Both the position numbers and the translations under genes were made by a program. Below, in pieces: positions 1-10,603 of a DNA stretch of 41,281 bases. The number at the start of each line of letters is the position of its first letter. Positions within the stretch are counted from its first letter, which is position 1. The DNA is from Prochlorococcaceae cyanobacterium ETNP18_MAG_14 (GTDB taxonomy: Bacteria > Cyanobacteriota > Cyanobacteriia > PCC-6307 > Cyanobiaceae). Below the pieces are notes generated by a model that did not search any database, was not told where the DNA came from, and was given only the letters and a program-made list of their open reading frames with translations. The stretch is taken from positions 1 to 41,281 of the forward strand of contig JASLWC010000008.1 of NCBI GenBank assembly GCA_030741055.1, read 5' to 3'.

Positions 1-198
1 TTGAAAATCTTCGGAGAGTTCAAAACGCTTCATAAACACGCGGTAGCGCTCCATCAGCTCCTCCATGGTGTCGATGAACATCTTTTTCCCCTCCCGATCA
101 AACTTTCCATATTCAGAACCGAGCTGCATCAACTGCTGATAGTCGGTGAACAGCCGCTTGGCCTCCTCCTGAACAATCTCGGATTCAAAGAAGGCCAT
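1..198 (-). CDS. DUF1825-like conserved cyanobacterial protein (3' end truncated by window edge)
   Basis: Reverse-strand reading from ATG at 198 gives MAFFESEIVQEEAKRLFTDYQQLMQLGSEYGKFDREGKKMFIDTMEELMERYRVFMKRFELSEDFQ, resembling the DUF1825 family. It runs off the window edge. The listed + ORF 1..201 is its antisense. Confidence 0.8.
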   Translation of the reverse strand, partial: MAFFESEIVQEEAKRLFTDYQQLMQLGSEYGKFDREGKKMFIDTMEELMERYRVFMKRFELSEDFQ

Positions 199-200
199 TA

Positions 201-1040
201 ATGCCCAGTGCTTGCTGGTTGGAATTGTGCAAAATTCTCGCTGTCAATAACAGTGCGGATCAACGTAATCTCCAAGGTGATGCTCTAACTAAACCTGTTA
301 CCTGGTTGCAACCAGTGGACATAACTCCCCAGATACCTTCTCTACAGCTCACAAGCCAGCAAAGCCATCCCCTTCTTCGTCGCAGTCGCACTGTTATTGC
401 TACAGCCGATCGCGTCTTAATTACAAGCTGGGTGGGTTGGTTCGATTGCCTAGGTCCACTGGTTGGCGCAGCAACTGGCGAAAACGAAACCCTTAGTTGC
501 CTAGAGAGCTCTGATGCCGATCTCCTGATCTGCACCGACCTCCTGGAAAGCGGTAATGGCCCGAGCCTGGTACGTAAAGCAAAACAGCTAAAGCCTGATC
601 TCAAGGCCCTGATGCTGATTCAACGGCCACTTTTGCGCACCCTGCTGGATGCAATCGATGCCCATTGCGATGGACTCTGTGCCCATGAGCTTGTGGGTAG
701 TGGCACCCTACTGGCCGCTCTCAGCGCAATCGAAAGCGATGGAACCTACTTGGACCGTGTGGTTGCAGGTGTATTACGCCACGGCCGTCTTGGCAATGGT
801 CAACCCAATAGCCAAAACGACAACCTCAGCTTGCGAGAAGAAGATGTGCTGCGAGGTATCTGTAAAGGAATGAGCAACCAAGAGATCGCCGATGAGCTCT
901 ACCTCTCAATCGACACTGTAAAAAGCCACGTGCGCAACCTTCTGCAGAAATTGCCAGCTCGAGACCGCACCCATGCTGTGGTTGTAGCTTTTCGCGATGG
1001 ACTGGTGGAGTTACCTCCACGAATGCCACGTTGGCAATGA
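201..1040 (+). CDS. LuxR-family response regulator transcription factor (true start may be downstream, e.g. GTG 315)
   Basis: C-terminal LSLREEDVLRGICKGMSNQEIADELYLSIDTVKSHVRNLLQKL is a canonical LuxR-type HTH. The N-terminal region resembles a receiver-like domain (DLLICTDLLESGNGPSLVRKAKQLKPDLKALM). Confidence 0.85.
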   Translation: MPSACWLELCKILAVNNSADQRNLQGDALTKPVTWLQPVDITPQIPSLQLTSQQSHPLLRRSRTVIATADRVLITSWVGWFDCLGPLVGAATGENETLSCLESSDADLLICTDLLESGNGPSLVRKAKQLKPDLKALMLIQRPLLRTLLDAIDAHCDGLCAHELVGSGTLLAALSAIESDGTYLDRVVAGVLRHGRLGNGQPNSQNDNLSLREEDVLRGICKGMSNQEIADELYLSIDTVKSHVRNLLQKLPARDRTHAVVVAFRDGLVELPPRMPRWQ

Positions 1041-1133
1041 CACGAGCTTCCTTGGTCGTGGAACAGTTGATTGGCATCGTGCTCTTTGAGATGCAGCGCA
1101 CAGGTCCAAAACTTCCGCCAGGGTGCTGAAGCA

Positions 1134-1730
1134 ATGGAAACATCAAAAGGTCAGGGCCAACTATTTCCAAATCAAGTTTTATCAGCCGGTAGCTCTCCCC
1201 ATGAGGGGCTAACTCTTAGCAGCGAGCTTTTACAAAGCTGGCAAAAACGCATTCATGACCATCAGGCAGGGCTATTCAAAGGCAAGCCCGAGATGGCTAG
1301 ACAAAACTCGCTGTTTTGCAGCGAAGACGAAACTGTCAGCGACCAATTAAATCCCCTAAAGCTCACGCCCCTACCCCTGAGCTTCTGGCGCTGGCCAAGC
1401 AGCCCTCACCATGGGGCCGCCATATACCTGGTAATGGACCGCCCAGCAGACCTCGACACCCCCCTATTGCTCTACGTAGGCGAAACGATTGCTGCAGATC
1501 GTCGCTGGAAGGGTGAGCATGACTGCAAGGCCTATCTTTCAGCCTATGCAGAAGCCCTTGCTGGGGCGGGGCTAACAAGTCAACTCAGCATTCGCTTCTG
1601 GAGCGATGTCCCAGAAACCACCCGAGCACGCCGCCAGCTTGAACAAAAACTAATCCAGTACTGGCTTCCACCGTTTAACAAGGAGACAAGAGCACGCTGG
1701 AGCACCCCGTTCACAGCAGAGATCAACTGA
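1134..1730 (+). CDS. GIY-YIG-like nuclease domain protein
   Basis: Motif AAIYLVMDRPADLDTPLLLYVGETIAADRRWKGEHDCKAYL ... QLEQKLIQYWLPPFNKETRARW resembles a GIY-YIG core. The ATG at 1134 (METSKGQGQLF) is preferred over 1071. Confidence 0.65.
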   Translation: METSKGQGQLFPNQVLSAGSSPHEGLTLSSELLQSWQKRIHDHQAGLFKGKPEMARQNSLFCSEDETVSDQLNPLKLTPLPLSFWRWPSSPHHGAAIYLVMDRPADLDTPLLLYVGETIAADRRWKGEHDCKAYLSAYAEALAGAGLTSQLSIRFWSDVPETTRARRQLEQKLIQYWLPPFNKETRARWSTPFTAEIN

Positions 1731-1768
1731 ACAGCGCAGCTAACATCGCGCCATCTCATCAACATCCC

Positions 1769-3241
1769 ATGGAGATTTGCCTTTTTCCAGCAACATTGCA
1801 GAGCTGGACTGGGGACGTGCTCGTAGTAGGCATGTTTGAAGGAGATATGGAGGATCGTTTAAACGATCTTGAAAAACGCTGTGGAGGCTCTCTGGCGCAG
1901 AGGCTTGAACAAAAGATGTTCACAGCTAAATCTGGAGAGATCGCCAATTTTCAACTGCTTCAGAGCAACCCAAGCCAGCTGGTAATTGTGGGGCTCGGTG
2001 AAGCCCAAAAGCTGATGCTTGATGACCTGCGCAAGGCAGCCGCCCTGGGAGCCCGCGCAAGTATTGGCAGCAGTGGAACGCTGGGGATGATGCTCCCCTG
2101 GGAGCCCCTGGTTCCAGCCGCAGCAGCGATAGCCATAGCTGAAGCCGTTCGCCTTTCCCTTTACAAAGACGTCCGCTTTCGCAGTACTCCCGAGCCCCGT
2201 TCTACGCCAACAAAACTTGAGCTAATTGGCCTGCCCGACACAGCTGGCGCAGATCTTCAAACCGTTCACCCAATCTGTGCAGGAGTTGAGCTAGCGAGGG
2301 AACTAGTTGCAGCCCCACCAAACAGCCTCACACCAGCCAGCCTCGCCGAGACAGCCGCTCAACTAGCCCACGAACACGGCCTCCAGCTGAAAGTGCTGGA
2401 GCGAGCCGACTGCGCCGAGAAGGAGATGGGGGCTTACCTTGCGGTCTGCCAAGGCTCTGATCTTGACCCAAAGTTCATCCACCTCACCTATCACCCGCAA
2501 GGGCCTATTCAACGACGCCTAGCACTAGTAGGCAAAGGCCTAACCTTCGATTCCGGCGGTTATAACCTTAAGGTCGGCACAGCCCAAATCGAACTAATGA
2601 AGTTCGACATGGGCGGCAGTGCTGCTGTTCTTGGGGCCGCCCGAGCGATTGCCGAATTGCGCCCCAAGGGAGTGGAAGTACACATCATCGTGGCAGCCTG
2701 CGAAAACATGGTCAATGGATCCGCTGTTCATCCCGGAGACATCGTGCGAGCCTCGAACGGCACAACCATCGAGATCAACAACACCGACGCAGAAGGGCGA
2801 CTAACCCTTGCAGATGCATTGGTGTACGCATGCGAACAAAAGCCAGATGCAATCGTGGATTTAGCGACCCTTACAGGAGCATGCGTTGTTGCACTTGGCG
2901 AGGAAATCGCTGGTTTTTGGACGAGTGATGAGCACCTGGCGCAAGGGTTAAGCACCGCCGCCGATGCAGCCGGCGAAGGTCTTTGGCGCATGCCCTTGCA
3001 AAGCTCCTACCGAGACGGCCTGAAATCCCTACACGCGGACGTCAAAAACACTGGTCCTCGACCTGGCGGATCGATCACCGCGGCCCTTTTCCTAAAAGAA
3101 TTTATTGATGAATCCATCCCCTGGGCCCACATCGATATCGCTGGCACTGTCTGGTCAGAGAAGGGGCGAGGCCTCGATCCCTCAGGTGCTACGGGCTACG
3201 GCGTTCGAACTCTGGTGAACTGGATTTGCAGTCAATCTTGA
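1769..3241 (+). CDS. pepA: Leucyl aminopeptidase
   Basis: M17 signatures: VGKGLTFDSGGYNLK, MKFDMGGSAAVLGA, NTDAEGRLTLADAL, DLATLTGACVVALG. Confidence 0.95.
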   Translation: MEICLFPATLQSWTGDVLVVGMFEGDMEDRLNDLEKRCGGSLAQRLEQKMFTAKSGEIANFQLLQSNPSQLVIVGLGEAQKLMLDDLRKAAALGARASIGSSGTLGMMLPWEPLVPAAAAIAIAEAVRLSLYKDVRFRSTPEPRSTPTKLELIGLPDTAGADLQTVHPICAGVELARELVAAPPNSLTPASLAETAAQLAHEHGLQLKVLERADCAEKEMGAYLAVCQGSDLDPKFIHLTYHPQGPIQRRLALVGKGLTFDSGGYNLKVGTAQIELMKFDMGGSAAVLGAARAIAELRPKGVEVHIIVAACENMVNGSAVHPGDIVRASNGTTIEINNTDAEGRLTLADALVYACEQKPDAIVDLATLTGACVVALGEEIAGFWTSDEHLAQGLSTAADAAGEGLWRMPLQSSYRDGLKSLHADVKNTGPRPGGSITAALFLKEFIDESIPWAHIDIAGTVWSEKGRGLDPSGATGYGVRTLVNWICSQS

Positions 3242-3292
3242 ACCAAAAACATGGCCATCAAACGAAACAAGCATGAAGGCATGCATAACTGA

Positions 3293-3502
3293 TTAGGCCA
3301 CAGCGCTAACAGCTCGATCCCTTGCCTGAATCCGATCCGAAAAAGAAAGGGTCTTGGGGCATTCCAACGCATGAATCTGCCAACGCGCCCGTTCAGAAAA
3401 AGACGACAAAACCCTATCTAGATCATCAGAAGCCTGCTTTGGAGAGAGATAAGGACCAACGTAACGAGTTACAAGTCCATCCTTAACGGTTAGCAGATAC
3501 AT
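3293..3502 (-). CDS. Small conserved hypothetical protein (69 aa)
   Basis: Intact ORF MYLLTVKDGLVTRYVGPYLSPKQASDDLDRVLSSFSER... in an otherwise unoccupied gap; no family recognised. Confidence 0.6.
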   Translation of the reverse strand: MYLLTVKDGLVTRYVGPYLSPKQASDDLDRVLSSFSERARWQIHALECPKTLSFSDRIQARDRAVSAVA

Positions 3503-3615
3503 ACATCCCCCTTCTCAAATCTCAAGCAGATGTTAATCAGCTTTTACTAGCCAGGGGATGGGTGGAAACCCGCATCTGCACTGCGAGGTCGCCAGCTGAC
3601 AAGCAAATGCTGATT

Positions 3616-4293
3616 TTATTTTTTCCTTATATTTGAGCGATCAGGTTGCTCCCATGGTTGGCCTGTTCTTGCCCTCTCGCCCCATAGCTGATCTAGTCGA
3701 CGATCGCGGCCACAAGTAAACCGATAGAAGCTGTATTTGAGACCATTGAGCTCAGCGTAATTTTGGTGGTAATCCTCCGCTAACCAGAACTCGCTTAAAG
3801 GCTTTATCTGAACTCTCAGCTTGCGGTTGGGCTGGGCCAGCTCCAAAGCCGCAGCATTAGCACTCTCACGTGCCTCGCTGTTCTGCTGAGCATCTCGGGT
3901 GAAAATCACAGCTCGATAAGAGTCGCCCTGATCACAAAACTGACCGTCAGCATCGAGAGGATCAACATTGCGCCAGTAGCTGCGTAGTAGCTCGGCATAG
4001 CTGATTTGAGCAGAATCGAATCGAACCCTTACAGCCTCTTGATGCCCTGTGGTCTCAGAGCTCACCTGACGGTAAGTAGGGCGAGGCAAATCACCACCTG
4101 TGTAACCACTCTCAACGGAAATCACACCGGCCAATCCCTCAAGATCATGCTCAAGGCACCAAAAACAGCCCCCAGCGAAAACGGCTTCCTCTACCGAAGC
4201 CAGGACTTGAAGCGGCAAACCAAGCAAAGCAACACAGACAAAGATGGCAATCCAACATCTCCTCACAACTCGAAACGGTGGTTTTGGTTTCAT
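3616..4293 (-). CDS. msrA: Peptide-methionine (S)-S-oxide reductase with N-terminal signal/TM segment
   Basis: [57 protein letters not shown] is the MsrA active-site signature; the N-terminus is hydrophobic. Confidence 0.93.
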   Translation of the reverse strand: MKPKPPFRVVRRCWIAIFVCVALLGLPLQVLASVEEAVFAGGCFWCLEHDLEGLAGVISVESGYTGGDLPRPTYRQVSSETTGHQEAVRVRFDSAQISYAELLRSYWRNVDPLDADGQFCDQGDSYRAVIFTRDAQQNSEARESANAAALELAQPNRKLRVQIKPLSEFWLAEDYHQNYAELNGLKYSFYRFTCGRDRRLDQLWGERARTGQPWEQPDRSNIRKK

Positions 4294-5468
4294 CTCTTGG
4301 TTAGATCAAAAATCTCCTTAGCCGCCCTATCTGTAACACCTGGGACACCAAGAGTCTGACGCAAACGCTGATAGCCCTCAAGCATCACAGCGCGCTGCGC
4401 TGGGTTCTCCAGCAAAGGGATCGCTGACTGCACGAGTGCTTCTGCAGTCAGCTCAGCCTGCAGTAATTCCGGCACGAGCCGTTCCTTCAGCAACAGGTTC
4501 ACCGGCGAGATGTGATCCACCCGAAAGCGCAAAAAGTGACGGGCCACAAATGCTGTGATCCGACTCACCTTGTAGCCCACCACCTGCGGAACTCCACGCA
4601 GGGCCAGCTCCATATTGACTGTGCCTGATTTCCCGAGGGCAAGATCAGCCGCTGCATAAAGCATTGGTTTGAGCTGATCTGCCTGCTGAGTTGAAAGCAC
4701 TCGCCCTCGAACCGCCGCCTTATTAAGCGCCTTCCTCAAAGGCTTTTCCAAGCCTGTCAGCCCTGCAGGAACAACCACCTCAAGGGATGGATCCATCCTC
4801 TGAAGCAAAGCTGCTGCCTTGGCGAGAGAGGGCATCAAATAACGCAGTTCCTGATGCCGAGAAGCCGGCAACAGTAACAACAACCTTTGACCAGGCCGCA
4901 ATCCAAGCCGCTCACGCGCCTGCTTGCGATCAGGCAGCACGCCCACCGTATCGAGTAACGGGTGACCGACCCAAGTCACCTTGGCGCCCCGCTGAGAATA
5001 GAACTCGGCTTCAACCGGAAAAATCGCCAAAATCCTGTCGGTGAAACTCAGCAGCTGGGTGGTGCCGCTATCTCCAAAACGCCAAGCCCATTCCTGAGGA
5101 GCGATGTAGTAAATGATCGGCACCCTGGGGAACCAACGCCGCATCTTGTGACCCAAGCGAACGTTGGCCCCCATGTAATCGATCAGCACTACGGCATCGG
5201 GTGGTCGTTGTCGAAGCAAATGATCCACACGAGACTGAAGTCTCAGAGTGGGCAAAACCAGTGGCAAGGCCTCCCAAAGGCCAATGGCACCCAAATGGGC
5301 AGTATTAGCAAGCAGCTCTGCCCCAGCTGACTGCATGCGCGGACCGCCGAGAGCCATCAACTCAAGCGGCAAAGAACGCCGTTCTGCCTCCCTGCGCAGG
5401 GCTTGAATCAAAAGGCTCCCCTGCAAATCACCAGAAACCTCGCCTGTGCTAATCAGCAAGCGAACCAT
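4290..5468 (-). CDS. lpxB: Lipid-A-disaccharide synthase
   Basis: [24 protein letters not shown]... [12 protein letters not shown] ... [25 protein letters not shown] is typical LpxB. Confidence 0.95.
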   Translation of the reverse strand: MVRLLISTGEVSGDLQGSLLIQALRREAERRSLPLELMALGGPRMQSAGAELLANTAHLGAIGLWEALPLVLPTLRLQSRVDHLLRQRPPDAVVLIDYMGANVRLGHKMRRWFPRVPIIYYIAPQEWAWRFGDSGTTQLLSFTDRILAIFPVEAEFYSQRGAKVTWVGHPLLDTVGVLPDRKQARERLGLRPGQRLLLLLPASRHQELRYLMPSLAKAAALLQRMDPSLEVVVPAGLTGLEKPLRKALNKAAVRGRVLSTQQADQLKPMLYAAADLALGKSGTVNMELALRGVPQVVGYKVSRITAFVARHFLRFRVDHISPVNLLLKERLVPELLQAELTAEALVQSAIPLLENPAQRAVMLEGYQRLRQTLGVPGVTDRAAKEIFDLTKR

Positions 5469-6319
5469 CAGCGGGTTGAATTAAGGGCAGACATTGGACC
5501 GCGACGACCCTTCTGAATTGAGGCCTCGAGAAAGGCACAAAGATGTTCAGCCGCTGGCATCAACTGCTCTTCTCGAGCAAGTCTCAAAGCCTCGACGATG
5601 ACATGGTCAGAGCGAAAGAGCAGGTTCCAAATCTCCTGAAGCTGTCCGAGCTCTCCTGCTTGTTGTGTATTAAGACCACTACGCCTTAGACCAACGCGAT
5701 TGAGGCCCCGCACCCTGCCTGGTTGCCCTTCCACTAAGCAGTAGGGGGGCACATCTCGATCAACCCTTGTCATGCCTCCCACCATGGCAAGGCGTCCAAT
5801 GTGAACAAATTGATGAATACCCAAACAGCCGCCAATCACAGCCCGGTCTTCAATCACAACATGACCAGCCACCTGTATTCCATTCGACATCACAATCCCA
5901 TTGCCTAGCTCACAGTTGTGACCTAGATGGCAATAGGCCATTAACAAATTTTCATTGCCGATCCTGGTCTGTTCACCTTCCTCAGTAGCCCGGTTGATGG
6001 TGACGTATTCCCTGATCGTGTTGTCATCACCAATCACCACCTCAGTCGGTGCACCTCGATACTTGAGATCCTGTGGCTCAAGACCAAGACAAGCCCCTGG
6101 GAAAACTCGATTATTTGAACCAAGGGTCAAACGACCATCAAGCACCACATGAGGACCAATCCAGGACTGTGCCCCAATCTTTACGTCAGGTCCAATAATC
6201 GCCCCTGGGCCAACAATTACACCGGAATCAAGCTCGGCACGTGGATCAACCACAGCAGAAGGATGGAGCTGAACTTTTCCTTCGGCATTCATCACTGAGA
6301 GATTGCGAGGCTCGCTCAT
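5468..6319 (-). CDS. lpxA: Acyl-ACP--UDP-N-acetylglucosamine O-acyltransferase
   Basis: Left-handed beta-helix hexapeptide repeats; [62 protein letters not shown]. Confidence 0.95.
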   Translation of the reverse strand: MSEPRNLSVMNAEGKVQLHPSAVVDPRAELDSGVIVGPGAIIGPDVKIGAQSWIGPHVVLDGRLTLGSNNRVFPGACLGLEPQDLKYRGAPTEVVIGDDNTIREYVTINRATEEGEQTRIGNENLLMAYCHLGHNCELGNGIVMSNGIQVAGHVVIEDRAVIGGCLGIHQFVHIGRLAMVGGMTRVDRDVPPYCLVEGQPGRVRGLNRVGLRRSGLNTQQAGELGQLQEIWNLLFRSDHVIVEALRLAREEQLMPAAEHLCAFLEASIQKGRRGPMSALNSTR

Positions 6320-6324
6320 GGTCC

Positions 6325-6780
6325 TCAGTCCACCAAGGAGAACATCAATTCACCAGAGCAGACCAGCTGACCGTCCACCATGGCTTCTCCCTTGACCTTG
6401 CCAAAGCGCTGCCGCTTCAAGCTGAGCAACTCACAGCTAATCGTGAGCTGATCGCCTGGCACCACAGGACGACGGAAACGAACTGCGTCGATACCTGCAA
6501 AAACAAATAACCCCTTAGGTAGATCTGGCATTTGGGTAACAATCAAGCCACCCACCTGAGCCATAGCCTCAACAATCAAGACCCCAGGCATCAGTGGCCG
6601 ACCAGGGAAATGGCCCTGAAACTGTGGTTCATTAAGGGTCACGTTCTTGATGGCAACAGCTCGCTTGCCAGGTTCATGGGCCACCACCCGATCAACCAAG
6701 GCAAACGGATAACGATGAGGCAGCAGCCCCATAATCTGCTCACTTGTTAGTACAGCAGCATTAGCAGAGGAATCGGTCAA
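6325..6780 (-). CDS. fabZ: 3-hydroxyacyl-ACP dehydratase
   Basis: [17 protein letters not shown] ... [29 protein letters not shown] is the FabZ active-site motif. Confidence 0.95.
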   Translation of the reverse strand: MTDSSANAAVLTSEQIMGLLPHRYPFALVDRVVAHEPGKRAVAIKNVTLNEPQFQGHFPGRPLMPGVLIVEAMAQVGGLIVTQMPDLPKGLFVFAGIDAVRFRRPVVPGDQLTISCELLSLKRQRFGKVKGEAMVDGQLVCSGELMFSLVD

Positions 6781-7634
6781 GAGACAGTTACAGGACAGAC
6801 ATCAAGGAGAGCTTTAGCTAGATCGATATGGAGTCCATGGGAGCCCCTATATACGAGAACTTGAGCCTGAGGGAATCCCACAAGTGCAAGATCTCCGATC
6901 AAGTCCAAAAGCTTATGGCGCACTGGCTCATCAGCAAAACGAAGTGGGGGGTTCAACCAGTGATCTCCATCGCAAACCAAAGCATTATCGAGGCCACCAC
7001 CTTGGATCAAGCCCGCTGCCCGCAGCTGATCTACCTGATCGCGAAAACCAAAAGTCCTTGCCGGAGCAATCTGCTCAACAAATCGCGCAGGCGTTAGCTC
7101 AATCGCCAACATCTGATCACCAATAGCCGCTTGGGGAAAATCGATCACGCAAACAAGATTGAAGCCCTCGGCAGGCGTAGCTGTGATCACACTGCTACCG
7201 CGATGGCACACCACGGGATGCTTGATCTCCGGAGGCTGTAGCCGAGAGGTTGCCGCATGAGTCAGACCAACCTCTGCTATCGCCTCCACCCATCCCAGGG
7301 CAGAACCATCAAGCAGAGGCACTTCCTCACCAGAAACCTGAATCTCGACATGGGTCAAACCACAACCCGCTAGGGCCGCAAGCAAATGTTCGACCGTGCC
7401 TAAACGCCGGTCACCGAGCATCAAGGTGGTGCAGAGTGGACTCTCTTGAGCCTGATGTGGCGTCAAAGTGACTGAAGGGTCGCTGTTATTCAGCCAGGAG
7501 ACATGAAAGCCAGCCCGAGACGAAGGCTTTAAGCACACTTCAGCAATCTCTCCACCATGAAGGCCAATCCCTCGTCGTGAGACAGGTCCCCCTAGGGTCC
7601 AAACTCCGTCATAGCTATCAGGCCAAAGAGCCAC
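6777..7634 (-). CDS. lpxC: UDP-3-O-acyl-N-acetylglucosamine deacetylase
   Basis: [69 protein letters not shown]. The ORF track starts at 7670, but a GTG at 7634 overlaps the bamA TAG as TAGTG and is a plausible coupled start. Confidence 0.93.
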   Translation of the reverse strand: MALWPDSYDGVWTLGGPVSRRGIGLHGGEIAEVCLKPSSRAGFHVSWLNNSDPSVTLTPHQAQESPLCTTLMLGDRRLGTVEHLLAALAGCGLTHVEIQVSGEEVPLLDGSALGWVEAIAEVGLTHAATSRLQPPEIKHPVVCHRGSSVITATPAEGFNLVCVIDFPQAAIGDQMLAIELTPARFVEQIAPARTFGFRDQVDQLRAAGLIQGGGLDNALVCDGDHWLNPPLRFADEPVRHKLLDLIGDLALVGFPQAQVLVYRGSHGLHIDLAKALLDVCPVTVS

Positions 7635-9829
7635 TAGAACTTCCAGCCAACTCCGAGATTGAAACGCCACTCATCAGTGAAATCTTGGGTGGCCACCTCA
7701 AGACGTAGGGGACCCACTGGGGTGGTGACAATCAAACCTGAACCAACAGAAAAGCCAGAACCTGGCTTGTCGAGAATATCGCCCGGCTTACCAGGCACAT
7801 TGCCTTGACTACCTAAATCCGTACCGCCGTCAACAAAGAGCTCACCGGCAATAATGTTCCAGATCGGAAAACGATATTCAATCGTGGCTTCAGTAAAACT
7901 TCTCCCTACAGCAAGGTCGCAATCATTCCACCCCCTTACAGAGTTAGATCCACCGAGGCAAAAGGCCTCATAAGGTGGCAATTGGCCAACGATTGTTCCT
8001 GCTTTAACCTGAAAAGCAATAGACTGTGGGCAGTTAGCCTTTTCACCAGACTTAGGACGACAGCCCTTGGCAATCTTCAGCCAATTAACTGGAATAAAAT
8101 GTGTATAACTGGTTCGAATTCTATTAAAGGTAGGTGAATGCTCGCCAACAGATACAAATTGCTCAGTACCAAAACTAAAGAAATTGCCAGATGTTGGATT
8201 ACGAGGATCGTTGAGATTGTTATAGGTAGCTGCCACCCTTACGCCAAGAAGATTATTTTCATCTGCGCAGTCAAAAGCGATGCAAATAACATCATCATCA
8301 GAGGCGCCCTTTTCCTTAACATCTGCCGCCCCATAAGGGCGACTATCACCAGCAAAGTTAATCGGCCTAATGCTCTGAACGTTCAATCCAGCCAATAGAT
8401 TCCAAGCCGCCTTTTTATAAGGGTCGCCACCATTTAAAGGTCTTGCAAAGATTATACTGCCGCCAACTCTCTGCAGTGCAACCGAATTGCCCTCATAATC
8501 AAACCAACTGGTATTTGGATCTTCCTTCTCTGCTTCTGAAACAGAATCAAACTTTCGCCCAGCAGGATTATGCTTGTCGTCTATTCTATAAGCGTAGCTA
8601 GAACCCCCATCGTAGTAGTCTTCAACAGTTCTTATATTCCCAGATTCTTGACTCTGGAAAATCTGAGGGACCTCTCGACTAAGGAATACAGAAGCACGCA
8701 AAGAGGTGCGGTGATCATCACCCTTAATCCAAGGATCGCTAAAGGTAATACTTCCTAATCCTCCATACTGTCCGTAAGTGATATTCAGTGCCATATTCCA
8801 AGCGCGACCAAGAAGATTGCTGTCCTGAAGTTGCACCTGACCAAAAACACCCTGACTCTGGCTATAGCCCAGGCCACCAGATAAAGAACCGGTTGATTGC
8901 TCAACTACACCGAGAATTATGGTGACGTTGCCGGGCTCACCAGCCACAGGCTTAAGAGTCACCTTCACATCGCTAAATAGAGATGTGCCGTAAAGACGTT
9001 TGATGTCAGCCTCAAGTTGATTTCGATTAAACACTTCGCCAGGTTTAATTGAAATCTCACGGGTAATAACCCAGGGCTTGGTCTTGCCACTGATCGGCTC
9101 ACCTTTCTCATTAGTTGCATCACCTTCCTTATTCAAAAACCGCACTTCCACCCCTGCCACAGTTCCCTGCACCACCTTGAGCTGTACAACTCCCTCTGGA
9201 GTAATCCGTGTAGGCCCAGTAACCCGTGCCAGGGAATACCCTTCTTTTGCATACCACTGTTGAAGCTGCTTAATGCGAGCCTTAAGTTCATTGAGATTCA
9301 GAGTCCTGTCGTAGTCAGGGCTAAACGTTTGCTCAACTATGGATTCGGGAAGCTCCGCATCCGGTGGATCCAGTTCAACCTTGGTGAGCAATGGATTCGG
9401 CTGTACTTGCACCACGATTTGAACCCCCAGGGGTCCATCAACTGGCTCAATGCGCACATCTGAAAACCAGCCCGTGGCGTAAATAGCATCGAGATCACGT
9501 TTGAGCTCATCTCGAGTAACTCGGCTACCAGGACGCACAACCATGGCGTCGTAAGCAGCCAGTTCAACTCTCTCTTTCTCTGGATGGCCTGCGATGCCTT
9601 CAATGATCACTTCAGTGATCAAGACGCGAGGCTCCTGTTCTGACGTCACATCATCTTTGACCAGCGCCTCCTCAACAGGAGGCTGAGTTTTCTGCTCAGA
9701 AGTCTGAGCAGAAACAGGCGCGGCCAGAAGTGGCATGGCCAGAACCAAGCCAAATGCACCTCGCCGCAATGCCTCCGAGGGTCCGCTAGGAAAAAAGCTG
9801 GCCATGGGTAAGAAAAATCCGGCGACCAT
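7634..9829 (-). CDS. bamA: Outer membrane assembly protein BamA/Omp85/Toc75 family
   Basis: POTRA-like N-terminus, GQLPPYEAFCLGGSNSVRGW and a C-terminal beta-barrel ending in aromatic F (NLGVGWKF). Confidence 0.92.
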   Translation of the reverse strand: MVAGFFLPMASFFPSGPSEALRRGAFGLVLAMPLLAAPVSAQTSEQKTQPPVEEALVKDDVTSEQEPRVLITEVIIEGIAGHPEKERVELAAYDAMVVRPGSRVTRDELKRDLDAIYATGWFSDVRIEPVDGPLGVQIVVQVQPNPLLTKVELDPPDAELPESIVEQTFSPDYDRTLNLNELKARIKQLQQWYAKEGYSLARVTGPTRITPEGVVQLKVVQGTVAGVEVRFLNKEGDATNEKGEPISGKTKPWVITREISIKPGEVFNRNQLEADIKRLYGTSLFSDVKVTLKPVAGEPGNVTIILGVVEQSTGSLSGGLGYSQSQGVFGQVQLQDSNLLGRAWNMALNITYGQYGGLGSITFSDPWIKGDDHRTSLRASVFLSREVPQIFQSQESGNIRTVEDYYDGGSSYAYRIDDKHNPAGRKFDSVSEAEKEDPNTSWFDYEGNSVALQRVGGSIIFARPLNGGDPYKKAAWNLLAGLNVQSIRPINFAGDSRPYGAADVKEKGASDDDVICIAFDCADENNLLGVRVAATYNNLNDPRNPTSGNFFSFGTEQFVSVGEHSPTFNRIRTSYTHFIPVNWLKIAKGCRPKSGEKANCPQSIAFQVKAGTIVGQLPPYEAFCLGGSNSVRGWNDCDLAVGRSFTEATIEYRFPIWNIIAGELFVDGGTDLGSQGNVPGKPGDILDKPGSGFSVGSGLIVTTPVGPLRLEVATQDFTDEWRFNLGVGWKF

Positions 9830-9850
9830 GCCGCCTAATATGCGCTGACA

Positions 9851-10603
9851 TTACTTGCAGTTGTAAGGATTAGCGCAAACCCCTTGGACCCGTTTGAGGA
9901 TCTCCCCGTAGGCTTCAATTACTCCACCAAGATCCTGGCGGAAACGATCCTTGTCGAGGATGCGAGCCTGAGGATCACTATTTAGTTGATCCCAAAGCCG
10001 ACAGGTATCTGGACTGATTTCATCAGCCACCAAAAGTTTGCCGGCAGCATTGAAACCAAGTTCTAACTTGAAATCAACCAGCAATAGATCCAAACTCTCA
10101 AAAAAAGAAAACAGCAACTCATTTACCCGACGAGCCAGCTGTTCGATCTCTAAGCGCTGCTCAGAATTGATCAACCCAAGCAGCTTCAACCGTGATTCAG
10201 TGAGCAGAGGATCCCCCAAGCTGTCGTCCTTGTAATAGAGATCCAATAAGGGTGGCGACAGCTCTGTGCCAGCAGGAATCGGCGTCTGTTTACAAAGAGA
10301 TCCAGTCGCAATGTTTCGGATCACCACCTCAATGGGAATCACCTTGACTTGTTGCACCACCATCCAAGTTTCATCAGCCAGGCCTAGGTAATGAGTTGGC
10401 ACACCCTTGCTCTCCAACATCTCGAAAAGTCGAGCCGAAATCTGACAATTAAGCCGACCCTTGTTATCGAGTTCCGCCCGCTTGAGCGCATTAAACGCCG
10501 TTGCATCATTTTTAAATTCCACCAATACGCGCTCGCGCTGGTCAGAAGCGAAGACCCTTTTAGCCTTGCCCTCATAAAGCAACGAACCGTGATCAGGCGT
10601 CAT
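9851..10603 (-). CDS. purC: Phosphoribosylaminoimidazole-succinocarboxamide synthase
   Basis: [67 protein letters not shown]. Confidence 0.96.
   Translation of the reverse strand: MTPDHGSLLYEGKAKRVFASDQRERVLVEFKNDATAFNALKRAELDNKGRLNCQISARLFEMLESKGVPTHYLGLADETWMVVQQVKVIPIEVVIRNIATGSLCKQTPIPAGTELSPPLLDLYYKDDSLGDPLLTESRLKLLGLINSEQRLEIEQLARRVNELLFSFFESLDLLLVDFKLELGFNAAGKLLVADEISPDTCRLWDQLNSDPQARILDKDRFRQDLGGVIEAYGEILKRVQGVCANPYNCK

Noticed and set aside
1-201. + strand ORF MKIFGEFKTLHKH...
   Set aside because: Exact antisense of the DUF1825-like gene on the minus strand, which has the coherent protein sequence.
8138-8758. + strand ORFs (8138..8398, 8570..8758) inside bamA
   Set aside because: Antisense to a well-supported beta-barrel gene, with no protein features of their own.
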